The notes under the pieces are model-generated. The model saw only the letters and a program-made list of their open reading frames with translations, searched no databases and was not told the DNA's origin. This document shows positions 8,872 to 17,675 of a stretch of DNA of 64,000 nucleotides, in pieces; within the stretch, counting starts at the first letter, position 1; the number at the start of each line of letters is the position of its first letter. The position numbers were made by a program, and so were the translations under genes. The DNA lies in NCBI RefSeq assembly GCF_001718695.1, contig NZ_CP013420.1, positions 1,674,001 to 1,738,000 of the forward strand. The letters run 5' to 3'. This DNA comes from Burkholderia ubonensis. Its GTDB lineage: Bacteria; Pseudomonadota; Gammaproteobacteria; Burkholderiales; Burkholderiaceae.

Positions 8872-10020
8872 TCAAAGAGGCGACACAACGAATGCAGGCA
8901 TCCGTGCCTGCGTCCCACGCGCTTTCAAGAAAGAGTCGGCAACGTCGAGCGCTTCGGCAATAGTAACGTCCATGTCGAGGTAGCGATATGTGCCCAGTCT
9001 CCCCACGAACGTGACGTTTCGCTGAGCTTCGGCCAAATCGACGTAGTCCCGAAGCATTGCCTTATCTTCGACCAAGCGAATCGGATAGTAAGGCGTATCA
9101 CCTGGCCGGCATTGGCTACTAAACTCCTTGAACACGATGGTTTCCTCGTGCTCTTCCCAAGGAGTAAAGTGTTTATGTTCGGTAATTCGCGTATACGGAA
9201 CGTCTTCATCCGGGTAGCTCATCACAGCACAACCTTGAAAATCTCCTTTGTCGTAGAAAGGCTCAAACGTTAGCGTTCGATATGCGAGGCGTCCCAATTT
9301 GTGCTCAAACCAGCTATCCAACGGCCCACTAAAAAACACGTGATCGTATTTCGACACCGATGTCGAGTCGAATTCTGTTCTCAAGTGAACGTCAATATTT
9401 TCGTGATCGAGCATACGCTGCACCATGACGGTGTAACCTTCGACTGGCATCCCTTGAAAACGATGACTGAAGTAGTTGTCATCGTAGTTAAATCGAATTG
9501 GCAACCTCTTCAAGACGGAAGCCGGCAGCTCACTTGGTGGCAGGCCCCATTGCTTGATCGGATAACCGCGAAAAAAAGCATGGTACAGATCTTTCCCGAG
9601 AAAACGCAATGCCTGATCCTCAAAGCTTCGAACCTCGGAAATCGATTTTTCTGCTAGTTGCTCGATAAATTCTTTCGCTTGCTTTGGATTAAAAGTTTTT
9701 CCAAAAAACTGATTGATCGTATGCAAATTTATCGGAAGCCCGTACACGTTACCGCCGGTTGTCGCCTTCACCCGACAAATATACGGAGCAAACTGCGCGA
9801 AACTGTTTACATACTTCCAGACACGCTCGTTGTCCGTATGGAAAATATGCGGACCATGCACGTGAACCATCACGCCAGTTCTTGTGTCCCGCTCCGTGTG
9901 GCAGTTACCGGCTACGTGATCTCGCGACTCCACCACTGTGACCTTGACTCCTTGCTCGGCCAGTTCACGCGCGATGACCGCACCAGACAAGCCCGCGCCA
10001 ACAACGAGTATCTTTTCCAT
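8872..10020 (-). CDS. glf: UDP-galactopyranose mutase
   Basis: The flavoenzyme interconverts UDP-galactopyranose and UDP-galactofuranose in the cytoplasm, supplying galactofuranose for surface glycans. The 382-residue protein opens with the FAD-binding loop [14 protein letters not shown] and [12 protein letters not shown], then carries the family signature [28 protein letters not shown], the [23 protein letters not shown]-like block, and [12 protein letters not shown] near the end follow in the usual order. Length is normal. Only one base separates it from the upstream DUF4422-GT8 gene. Its presence implies that the O-polysaccharide or a side chain contains galactofuranose. Confidence 0.95.
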   Translation of the reverse strand: [382 protein letters not shown]

Positions 10021-10021
10021 A

Positions 10022-11935
10022 TCAATCCTTCCACCGTTGATCCAATGCCGTGGCTAGAGGAAAAATCGCGCGCCTAAGGAATCCCGGCAGTCGTCGCCAC
10101 ACTGCCGATGCAATCCGTCGTTTCGTGGTATTGCGCCGCAACGACAACGGAGTGGACGATGGATTCAGTCTCAGAAGGCGATCTTCGTACCAAAGCGTCA
10201 TTCTCAGATAAAACCAATAATATTGCGCAAACTCAGAACTCGGATCGTTCCATGGCTTGACCGCGCCTGCGTAATGCAACATCGAGGGATTCTTTCGTGA
10301 TTCGAGGTAGGCATTGTATATATCAACCGGCAATGCGCTGCCGTGCCCGGGCGGCAAACTGACACTATTCCAAGTCAAATCAAGAAACTTGACGTCACCG
10401 ACAAGATACTTGTTCAAAATATCTTGATCGAGGAACCAATATCGATTGCGCTTCAAATCAGAAATCATTTTCTGACACAAGCGATTTTCCCGAAGCCGCT
10501 CAAGATTGAATAAAATCAGCCCCGCTTGAAAATAGTCGCGATATTGATCCTTCATCCCGACCACATCGGATAAGTATTTCGCGGTCGGATAACCACCTGT
10601 CTCGGCCATTGAGCGAACTCCCATGGCAACGAAGGACGCCATGATCACATCCTTCACGGCCGCGGCCGACTTTCCATCCAGCTCCGTATCGAATATCTTG
10701 GCGACGTCGTCGATCACAACCGCGTCGGTATCGAGAAATAAGATCTTACTGCGGTTGTAAACAATTTCCGGTAACGCGAGGCGATAGAACGTGGCGCGCG
10801 TGAAGTACATGTGCGCATCGATGTCGAGAAACTGCATCGACATATCGATGAATGAAATCTTTGCATGTGGATGCAACCGTTCCAGCGCCTGGAGACCGCG
10901 CCGTTCGAGTTCGGTCATTCCGCCATCAAGAACCAGAAAATCAATGAATCGATCCTGAGCGGCGTTCGAAAAAACCGACGCGATAAGCGCGGCCATGTGA
11001 GCAACGTAATGCGAGTCCGTGGCGGCGACAACTGATACGGGCCTGAGATCGGTTACTGGCAACGGCGGGCATTGCGCAGTGGGGGAAGTATCCTTTACGA
11101 ATACGCGGCGCAGGTATTTGACACGTAAGTTTTTGTCGTCCGCCAATTTTTTTGAGACAAATACTCCAACCATGCGCTCTGCGATATATCCGATGACACG
11201 GCGCTCCGCAGGGCCATAATCCGAAACATCAATGCGCTTCTCCAGTTCGGCGAGCAACGGGAAAAGCCAAGCCGAGTATTCTTCGAATATCTCACGCTTA
11301 AAGACAAACATGTTCGTGAACAAACCCGCTTCCGAGTCCATCACTTTTTTGAAATGTCCATAGTACTCCGGACATGTTTCATAGATTATTTCACCGGCCA
11401 GATCCAAATCTTTTATGTGATGAAATGTAGCGTCACGGTATTGACTGTAAATCGTTGTGGCCCCGCAGCCGGCGACGTTCCACGGCTCAGGCAAAATCAT
11501 GTCCGCATCGACGACACAGCGTTCGATATCGTGATCCGTCAGGCCATACTTAGCCAGCACTTCTGCAGACAGCCGATCTTCAATGACGAGGCCACTCGAA
11601 TCAACAACGCGATCGCCTCTCTCGGGAAAAAAGTCAAAGAAGCGGCGATAGTGAACAAAACCGACATAATCCGAATCTTTGTCGTTTTTCCAAACCCAAT
11701 ATTGCCCCGTCAGCTCACAGTACGAGGCATTTTTTCCGGAAATATTGTCCCCGACGTTGTCTTTGAGAGTCGGCAAATCGTGCTTCGATAATGCACACCC
11801 CGTCTGAATCGGCTTCATCACCCCACTTTTCACCATGTACGCGGGGTTAAAATAGTTAATATAGAGAGAGATTTTCATTGGAATAACTTTCGACTCAGCG
11901 TGGCCGGTAGCTTTCGAGATTTCCGCGCGCGACAT
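10022..11935 (-). CDS. DUF4422 plus GT8-family two-domain glycosyltransferase
   Basis: The 637-residue protein joins two transferase modules. Residues about 20-265 form a DUF4422 domain (ISLYINYFNPAYM, the NISGKNASYCELTGQYWVWKN block, FVHYRRFF, MFVFKREIFEEYSAWLFPLL). This family is common in capsule and O-antigen loci and includes galactofuranosyl- and galactopyranosyl-type enzymes. Residues from about 300 form a GT8 domain (VSVVAATDSHYVAHMAALI, KILFLDTDAVVIDD with its DxD, YFQAGLILFNL, WFLDQDILNKYL). I use the ATG at 11935, which has TGAGG just upstream formed by the preceding stop; the ATG at 11878 (MKISLYINYF) would match the family start better. It is probably used together with Glf next door. 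Confidence 0.8.
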   Translation of the reverse strand: MSRAEISKATGHAESKVIPMKISLYINYFNPAYMVKSGVMKPIQTGCALSKHDLPTLKDNVGDNISGKNASYCELTGQYWVWKNDKDSDYVGFVHYRRFFDFFPERGDRVVDSSGLVIEDRLSAEVLAKYGLTDHDIERCVVDADMILPEPWNVAGCGATTIYSQYRDATFHHIKDLDLAGEIIYETCPEYYGHFKKVMDSEAGLFTNMFVFKREIFEEYSAWLFPLLAELEKRIDVSDYGPAERRVIGYIAERMVGVFVSKKLADDKNLRVKYLRRVFVKDTSPTAQCPPLPVTDLRPVSVVAATDSHYVAHMAALIASVFSNAAQDRFIDFLVLDGGMTELERRGLQALERLHPHAKISFIDMSMQFLDIDAHMYFTRATFYRLALPEIVYNRSKILFLDTDAVVIDDVAKIFDTELDGKSAAAVKDVIMASFVAMGVRSMAETGGYPTAKYLSDVVGMKDQYRDYFQAGLILFNLERLRENRLCQKMISDLKRNRYWFLDQDILNKYLVGDVKFLDLTWNSVSLPPGHGSALPVDIYNAYLESRKNPSMLHYAGAVKPWNDPSSEFAQYYWFYLRMTLWYEDRLLRLNPSSTPLSLRRNTTKRRIASAVWRRLPGFLRRAIFPLATALDQRWKD

Positions 11936-11941
11936 TAGGCC

Positions 11942-12862
11942 TCATTGGCCGCGGGCCCATGTCAAGGTGGCCTCGATACCACTCTTGACGTCAACCTCGG
12001 GTCGCCAGTTTAGTTTGGCAAGTGCCTTCGTGATGTCTAGAATGTTGACAGGGACATCCACATTTCTTGATGCCTGATATTTCACCTCGAATGGCAACTG
12101 GAAATCGTCTCGGAGAATTTTTACTATTTGATTCAACGAAAGCCCCACGCCGGAGCCAACATTGAAGATTTCGTTTTCAGCATCGCTCTCCGCTGCCGCG
12201 ACGATCGCCCGCACCACATCGTCTATATAAATATAATCTCGAATTACAGACCCATCCCCCCAGATCTCGAGTGGGACGTTGTTAATAATTTTTCCGATAA
12301 AATTGGCAATCGCACCTTGATTGTAATTCAGTCGCTGGCCGACCCCGTACGGGTTGGCGAGGCGAATCACGTTGTAGCGCATCCCATAAATTTTGCTGTA
12401 CAGGTGCAAATAATACTCGACCGCCTTTTTTACGATACCGTACGAACACGTAGGGAAACCATGTTGGTCTTCCGAAATCGGTACACTTGGCACTGTTCCA
12501 TAAACAGTGCCGCCCGACGAAATATAGACAAATCGCCGAATTTGCTTTGGAGAGAGCGCATCAAGCAACGATACCGTTCCGATCAAGTTGGTTTCGATAT
12601 CGAATACGATCTTCTCGTTCGACAGTGCGGGGCCCACGCTCGATGCAAGGTGAAAGCACACGTCGATCTCTCCGCTGCATTGCGCAATGACCTCCGGCGC
12701 GTAGTAGGGCCCGTTGATGACGGTCAATTTTTCCATCGGCAACGCTACGCACGGCGCAGCCCCCTCCAGATCGACAACGGTAACGCCCCAACCCTTGTCA
12801 AGAAGGTGGCGAGTCAAATGGGAACCGATGAAACCGAATCCCCCAGTGATTAATGCTCTCAT
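11942..12862 (-). CDS. NAD-dependent nucleotide-sugar epimerase (GalE-like)
   Basis: This is a 306-residue extended SDR protein with the N-terminal GGFGFIGSHL NAD loop, the FHLASSVGP strand, and catalytic SSGGTVYG followed by YGIVKK (YxxxK). RLANPYGVGQR and DYIYIDDVVRA are typical of UDP-glucose 4-epimerases and related dehydratases. Making UDP-galactose would fit well because glf lies two genes downstream in the same transcript. The specificity cannot be proved from sequence, so no symbol is given. The next gene begins 6 bases beyond the stop. Confidence 0.82.
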   Translation of the reverse strand: MRALITGGFGFIGSHLTRHLLDKGWGVTVVDLEGAAPCVALPMEKLTVINGPYYAPEVIAQCSGEIDVCFHLASSVGPALSNEKIVFDIETNLIGTVSLLDALSPKQIRRFVYISSGGTVYGTVPSVPISEDQHGFPTCSYGIVKKAVEYYLHLYSKIYGMRYNVIRLANPYGVGQRLNYNQGAIANFIGKIINNVPLEIWGDGSVIRDYIYIDDVVRAIVAAAESDAENEIFNVGSGVGLSLNQIVKILRDDFQLPFEVKYQASRNVDVPVNILDITKALAKLNWRPEVDVKSGIEATLTWARGQ

Positions 12863-12933
12863 CTCTCTAAATCCGCCAGATCTTTGATATTGCGTTGCAT
12901 CGCCGCATGGCCATGAGCGAAGCCGTGTACTAC

Positions 12934-13644
12934 TTACTTTTCGGACGAACCAAACACGGAGTCGATCAGCGCGTAATCTTGCGCAAACCTTGCACGGACA
13001 CGCTCAACGAGATCCAAATCTCGGAACTGTGACGATGCCGGGAACTGTCCGCAGATTTCCTTGAATCCAAGGAACGCTTCACCGCTTACGTCAAGTACGT
13101 TGATGCCAACGTTGAGGTTTGACTTAGTCGCGTGCGGCGCATATGTCTTGAGTTCAATTTCCCTCAACAACGGGTGACTGATCCACTGATCCCGCAGTGC
13201 TTCCATGCGGAGGAAGATTGTCGGTTTCTCGGTCAGGAACGCCGACTGGCTGCGCCAATGAGGATCGAGCTGCTCATCAGGAAAGGCGCACAGATGTGTT
13301 ACGAACTCCCGGAACGTAATTGACGACGTAGATGACGGACGGGGTTTCCCTCTTTGAGCTCGCCACATGTACTCGACAAGCTCGTGCACGAATAGTTCGT
13401 CGGGCAGAATTTCCGTGAACTTGTTCAGGTATGCAGATACAACCCGCTCGAAGGGATCTCGCAGTACCACGAGGCACGGCCAGTCGACGGCGTCCGCCGG
13501 AGCATCAGCGAACGGTTCCCCAACGTGATGCGGATTTCGTCCTTGGGTTCTTGAGAAACCCAGGGTATTGATAACCGTCGAGCACGCATTCTTCGGGATA
13601 CGAATGAACCGAAGCTTGTGGTCATTGAAGTACATCATCGTCAT
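12934..13644 (-). CDS. Sulfotransferase-family protein within the O-antigen locus
   Basis: The 236-residue protein shows the two PAPS-binding signatures of carbohydrate sulfotransferases (sulfotransferase family 2-like). These are the 5'-phosphosulfate loop FIRIPKNACSTVINTL near residue 13-28 and the 3'-phosphate region VVLRDPFERVVSAYLNKF near 57-74. Such enzymes move a sulfate group from PAPS to a sugar hydroxyl. I place the start at the ATG at 13644; the frame extends to 14004, but that part overlaps wzt in another frame. An AGGAG lies about 20 bases upstream, further than usual. It sits between wzt and the epimerase, suggesting sulfation of the polymer. No PAPS-making gene is in the window. 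Confidence 0.75.
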   Translation of the reverse strand: MTMMYFNDHKLRFIRIPKNACSTVINTLGFSRTQGRNPHHVGEPFADAPADAVDWPCLVVLRDPFERVVSAYLNKFTEILPDELFVHELVEYMWRAQRGKPRPSSTSSITFREFVTHLCAFPDEQLDPHWRSQSAFLTEKPTIFLRMEALRDQWISHPLLREIELKTYAPHATKSNLNVGINVLDVSGEAFLGFKEICGQFPASSQFRDLDLVERVRARFAQDYALIDSVFGSSEK

Positions 13645-13741
13645 AGTTGCGGTACCGACTGAACTCCTGCTGGTTCTTTGAGAGAGACGTGTCGCGTTCG
13701 ACGGCTCCCTTCCACGATGGACGACACCGATACGAAGTGAC

Positions 13742-14488
13742 TCACACCTGGGCCTCGTATTCCTGGAGCACTTCTTCGACGTCGCCAAATCGATGGACGC
13801 GGCCTCTTTCCATCCATAACACCTTATTGCACACCCGACGAATTTCGGCGTTGGAGTGCATGGCGAGGACGACAATCTCGGCGCGACCGTGCAAGTCCTG
13901 CAGTCGCGTCTTAGCCTTTTGCATGAAGGACGCATCGCCCACCCCCATGACTTCGTCCAGCAACAGGATCTCCGCGTCCACAGCTGTCGACACTGCGAAT
14001 GCAAGACGGACCCTCATGCCACTTGAGTACGTCCGAATCGGTAAGTCTAGGTAGTCGCCAAGCTCACAAAATTCGGCAATTTCTTCTTGCTTTGCCCTGA
14101 TTTCTGTATCGGACATACCGAGCAACAGGCCCCGCAGGCGAATGTTCTGCAGGCCTGTAGAATTCTCGTCCATTCCGAGGCTGATATCCAGCAGTGGCAC
14201 GACCTTTCCGCTTCGCTGCACTTCTCCGGACGTTGGCGTATAGATCCCAGCCATCGTTCGGAGCAAAGTCGATTTCCCTGCACCGTTGTGCCCGATCAGC
14301 CCCACTCGATCGCCGCTCTGGAATCGCATCGAGACACTATCAAGGGCGCGAACAACAATTACTCCATCGTTGTCCTCAGCGATGGTATTTCGCCGCCCCA
14401 TTCGCATCACCTTTTTCTTCAGGGATCGCCCCTGAAGGTCGTAGATGGGCAAATCTAGTGTCGCGTTTTTGAGTTCTATGTAAGCCAC
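13742..14488 (-). CDS. wzt: O-antigen ABC transporter ATP-binding protein, short Wzt
   Basis: This ATPase energises export of lipid-linked O-polysaccharide through Wzm. In 248 residues it shows Walker A GHNGAGKST near 86, the signature YSSGMRVRLAFAVS, Walker B ILLLDEVMGVGD and a switch-region AMHSN. The protein ends right after the nucleotide-binding domain. The extra C-terminal carbohydrate-binding domain (about 150-200 residues) of Wzt proteins that recognise a capped chain end is absent. This resembles systems such as Klebsiella galactan I, in which polymer synthesis and export are coupled. It lies 10 bases downstream of wzm. Confidence 0.92.
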   Translation of the reverse strand: MAYIELKNATLDLPIYDLQGRSLKKKVMRMGRRNTIAEDNDGVIVVRALDSVSMRFQSGDRVGLIGHNGAGKSTLLRTMAGIYTPTSGEVQRSGKVVPLLDISLGMDENSTGLQNIRLRGLLLGMSDTEIRAKQEEIAEFCELGDYLDLPIRTYSSGMRVRLAFAVSTAVDAEILLLDEVMGVGDASFMQKAKTRLQDLHGRAEIVVLAMHSNAEIRRVCNKVLWMERGRVHRFGDVEEVLQEYEAQV

Positions 14489-14498
14489 TTTCGGTCCC

Positions 14499-15293
14499 TC
14501 AAATCCAGTACGGGATACGCTTGAGATAGCGCCCGGTCAACATCAATGCGACGGGCCAGCCGACCAGAGCCATTCCCCCAACAACGATCCACGTAGTAGC
14601 GCCCGGGATCTCGCCGATCAACGGAGCACGAACGATATCGATCATGTAGGCCAGGGGATTCCACTCAACGATGAATGAGAATCGATTTAATGAATTCGGC
14701 TTGAAGATGATCGGCGTCACGTAGAACGCAACTTGGAGAAACGCCCCGATGATCTGAGGGAGGTCCCGAAACCGGGCCGACAAGAGGCCGGCCAACATCG
14801 CGATCCACACGGCGTTCAGGACGTAGAGACAGAATGCCGGCACGAAGAAGACCAACGATATCCAGTCCTTTACGCCGAAGACGACGAGCAGTATGAGGAT
14901 GATGGCAAAATTGTGGCTCAACACCACCAGATTCCGCCACACGACCTGCAAAACGAAGAGAATTTTTGCGGTTGGTGTCTGGCGGATGTAGGAGCCACTA
15001 TTGATGTATGACAGGCTGCCCTCTTGGACCACCTGGGAAAAGAAGCCCCACATGACGATGCTCGTCGCAAGGAAGGGCAGATAATCGCTCATTTTCTGAC
15101 CGAAGAGCGTGCCATAAACGACGCCCAATGAGCCAACCATCACGCCCATGCTGATGGTGAGCCAGAACGGCCCTACCCGCGAGCGAGCATATCGTTGGCG
15201 GATTTCGAGCCACCCCAGCAACGTCCAGAGCCGCCAAGATGCCAAACTCTGCCGCAGGTCAATTAGTGCACTATTGAACATAAGAACCATCAA
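14499..15293 (-). CDS. wzm: O-antigen ABC transporter permease
   Basis: The 264-residue ABC-2 type inner-membrane protein has six predicted membrane segments, beginning after the cytoplasmic SWRLWTLLGWLEIRQRYARS stretch with FWLTISMGVMVGSLGVVYGTLFG. The family feature YLPFLATSIVMWGFFSQ and the C-terminal NPLAYMIDIVRAPLIGE are present. With Wzt it moves the undecaprenyl-linked polymer to the periplasm for WaaL ligation. Wzm and Wzt are adjacent and co-oriented with rmlD and the GT2 gene upstream. Confidence 0.93.
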   Translation of the reverse strand: MMVLMFNSALIDLRQSLASWRLWTLLGWLEIRQRYARSRVGPFWLTISMGVMVGSLGVVYGTLFGQKMSDYLPFLATSIVMWGFFSQVVQEGSLSYINSGSYIRQTPTAKILFVLQVVWRNLVVLSHNFAIILILLVVFGVKDWISLVFFVPAFCLYVLNAVWIAMLAGLLSARFRDLPQIIGAFLQVAFYVTPIIFKPNSLNRFSFIVEWNPLAYMIDIVRAPLIGEIPGATTWIVVGGMALVGWPVALMLTGRYLKRIPYWI

Positions 15294-15320
15294 TCGATAT
15301 CAGAATCTCTGTGTCAAACT

Positions 15321-16229
15321 TCATTGCAGATCCAGCCTTCCACTACGCCCGCTCAGCCCGTGCCACAACCCCAGCAGAGACAGGCGAATGTGCTGCATCC
15401 TCGGAGTCATGAACGCGCCATAGATGGCAAGCCTGAACGGGAACTTGATCAGCTCGGTACTCTTCCAACTCAGCGGAACATAGTCCCGCTTGATTAGAAG
15501 TACAGCATTTCGAAACAAGTAGTAATGCCGTAGCGCGCTGTGGCTCGGATAGAGCCGACCAAACACTCTGACCGGCTCACCTCCCAATTCGTGTACTAGC
15601 GTGATGTCCGGTATACCGAGAATAAGACAACCACGCGCACGAGCGCGAACGCACCACTCGAGGTCGACGAAATCGATAAATAACGAATCGTCCATCGGAC
15701 CAATTTCATGCCATAACGACAAATTGAGGCACGATCCCGATGTGATCAGAAAATCTACCGACACCGGCTCAGTCGATGTTGGTCGAATGCGTTTGAGTGA
15801 AAAATGGCGGAATTGAATGAACGGCGCAACGCCCCCCAACCTCGCATCTGCATACGCTGGACCGGCAAGCGCAACACGGGGATTGCGTCTGACTGCGACA
15901 TCGATCCGCTTTGGCAAACCGGTCAGGAGCTCAGATGTCGGCTGGCTGTCTTGATCAAATAGCAAAGCCCAGCGACAACCGCGCTCCAGCAAACGCTCGA
16001 CACCCTGATTCAATGCTGTTGCAATCCCCAGATTTCGTCCGTTCGCGATGTACTCGATCTCCGGATCAAGTCCGAGAAGGCCCGCATTGTGGTTGCCCTC
16101 CGTATTGTCCACAACGATGCAATCGCCAAAACCAACGAGGCGATTCGCATTACGTATGCAATCAGCATTGGGACGATAAAAGACGACGACAATGCCGGTC
16201 TTTTGGGAGGAAACGGAACACTCGGTCAT
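15321..16229 (-). CDS. GT2-family rhamnosyltransferase-like protein
   Basis: The 302-residue GT-A glycosyltransferase has the start TGIVVVFYRPN, the metal-site segment ALLFDQDSQPT and SGSCLNLSLWHEIGPMDDSLFIDFVDLEWCVRARARG, the acceptor block of dTDP-rhamnose-using RfbF/WbbL-type enzymes. I chose the ATG at 16229, four bases past the rmlD stop. A GTG at 16241, which overlaps that stop, is a possible alternative. Being directly downstream of rmlBACD, it is the best candidate for using dTDP-L-rhamnose. Acceptor and linkage are unknown. Confidence 0.82.
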   Translation of the reverse strand: MTECSVSSQKTGIVVVFYRPNADCIRNANRLVGFGDCIVVDNTEGNHNAGLLGLDPEIEYIANGRNLGIATALNQGVERLLERGCRWALLFDQDSQPTSELLTGLPKRIDVAVRRNPRVALAGPAYADARLGGVAPFIQFRHFSLKRIRPTSTEPVSVDFLITSGSCLNLSLWHEIGPMDDSLFIDFVDLEWCVRARARGCLILGIPDITLVHELGGEPVRVFGRLYPSHSALRHYYLFRNAVLLIKRDYVPLSWKSTELIKFPFRLAIYGAFMTPRMQHIRLSLLGLWHGLSGRSGRLDLQ

Positions 16230-16233
16230 TCGA

Positions 16234-17115
16234 TCAATCACCGAGACAAAGGCCCAGCGCCTCGTCCCATGCAGGCATGTGCAGACCAAATACCGTGGAT
16301 ATCTTCGCCGCGCTCATTCTGGAATTAGATGGTCGCGCAGCGGGTGTCGGGTATTCGCGCGAGGAGATCGGCACCACCACCGTATCGGCATGATTGCCAT
16401 CACGCTGAAGAATTGCCTTCGCAAAGCCACACCACGACGTCTCACCTGCTGCAGTAAGGTGGTAAACACCCGAGCGCTCCCGCCACCATTGGGAGCTGTT
16501 TGCAGCGATGCCTTGCGAAATAATCTGCCCAGTTGCCTCTGCAATTGTCCGAGACCAGGTCGGCGCACCGATCTGATCATCCACCACCTTCAACTCTGGA
16601 CGTTCAGCGGCAAGTCGCTGCATCGTCAGCAGGAAGTTCTTACCCCGCCGCCCGTAAACCCAGCTCGTACGCAAGATCAGGTGAGCACAAGCTGCCGCGG
16701 CAATACCGAGCTCGCCGGCGAGTTTGCTCTTCCCGTAGACATTTTGTGGGTTCGGCTGATCGTCTTCGACATAGGGTCCGGCTTTCTGCCCGTCGAAAAC
16801 ATAGTCGGTCGAATAATGGACAAGCACCGCACCCAGCGACGCCGCCTCTTGAGCAAGGGTCGCAGGTAGCTCCGCATTGATGCGCATTGCCATCACTTCA
16901 TCAGTCTCGGCCCGATCCACTGCGGTATAGGCAGCTGGATTGACGATGATTGAGGGCGCGGTTCTCCGGATGAATTCACGCACGCGCGCGAGGTCGGACA
17001 GGTCGAGAGTAGCGCGATCGCAAGGCACAACATGCCCTAGGCACTGAAGAGTGCGCTGGAGTTCGAAGCCAACCTGTCCGCTCACGCCCGTGACAACAAT
17101 TGTCGGCTTATTCAC
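16234..17115 (-). CDS. rmlD: dTDP-4-dehydrorhamnose reductase
   Basis: This enzyme carries out the final step of dTDP-L-rhamnose synthesis, NAD(P)H-dependent reduction of the 4-keto group. The 293-residue protein has GVSGQVGFELQ at the N-terminus, the metal and cofactor region STDYVFDGQKAGPY, and YGKSKLAGE with the catalytic Tyr and Lys. RTSWVYGRRGKNF follows. The start is a GTG at 17115 (VNKPTIVVTG) because GAGAGG lies just upstream, created around the rmlC stop. Longer starts would run into rmlC. It is the fourth gene in the rmlBACD order typical of Burkholderia. Confidence 0.93.
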   Translation of the reverse strand: MNKPTIVVTGVSGQVGFELQRTLQCLGHVVPCDRATLDLSDLARVREFIRRTAPSIIVNPAAYTAVDRAETDEVMAMRINAELPATLAQEAASLGAVLVHYSTDYVFDGQKAGPYVEDDQPNPQNVYGKSKLAGELGIAAAACAHLILRTSWVYGRRGKNFLLTMQRLAAERPELKVVDDQIGAPTWSRTIAEATGQIISQGIAANSSQWWRERSGVYHLTAAGETSWCGFAKAILQRDGNHADTVVVPISSREYPTPAARPSNSRMSAAKISTVFGLHMPAWDEALGLCLGD

Positions 17116-17123
17116 AATACCTC

Positions 17124-17675
17124 TCACGCGAAAACGTCCGCTTCGCTCAAAGGCCGGCCCGCCAGATCTTTCGCTGCCAGCTTGGGCTGAAAGTCGATTG
17201 GCCACTCGATACCAATTTCCGGGTCATTCCACGCTATGCTGCGCTCATGCTCCGGGTACCAGTAATCGGTGGTCTTGTACTGGAAATCCGCCGTTTCCGA
17301 TAACACAACGAATCCATGCGCGAAGCCCGGCGGAATCCAAAGCTGGTGAAAATTCGACGCGCTGAGGACAGCGCCGACCCATTTCCCGAAGGTAGGCGAA
17401 CTTTTCCTAATGTCTACAGCGACATCAAATACCTCGCCATCCACCACGCGGACGAGCTTGCCCTGCGAATGCTCAATTTGATAGTGCAGACCGCGAAGCA
17501 CACCTTTCGTCGAGCGCGAATGATTGTCCTGAACGAACGGCGCATCGACGCCGAGCTTCTCGGAAAATTCGCGCGCATTAAAGCTCTCGAGAAAAAAGCC
17601 GCGCGCGTCCCCGAACACACGGGGAACGATCAATTTGACGTCTGGAATCGCTGTCGCTTTTACTTCGATGCCCAT
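17124..17675 (-). CDS. rmlC: dTDP-4-dehydrorhamnose 3,5-epimerase
   Basis: The 183-residue cupin-fold enzyme epimerises dTDP-4-keto-6-deoxyglucose at C3 and C5. Family residues are present: [33 protein letters not shown] with its catalytic His, and [26 protein letters not shown]. The length is standard. The ATG at 17675 has an AGG ribosome site and overlaps the end of rmlA by 16 bases, which indicates translational coupling. Confidence 0.95.
   Translation of the reverse strand: MGIEVKATAIPDVKLIVPRVFGDARGFFLESFNAREFSEKLGVDAPFVQDNHSRSTKGVLRGLHYQIEHSQGKLVRVVDGEVFDVAVDIRKSSPTFGKWVGAVLSASNFHQLWIPPGFAHGFVVLSETADFQYKTTDYWYPEHERSIAWNDPEIGIEWPIDFQPKLAAKDLAGRPLSEADVFA

Noticed and set aside
13645..14004. 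N-terminal extension of the sulfotransferase frame
   Set aside because: It overlaps wzt in another frame, has no family sequence, and the PAPS loop lies just after the ATG at 13644.
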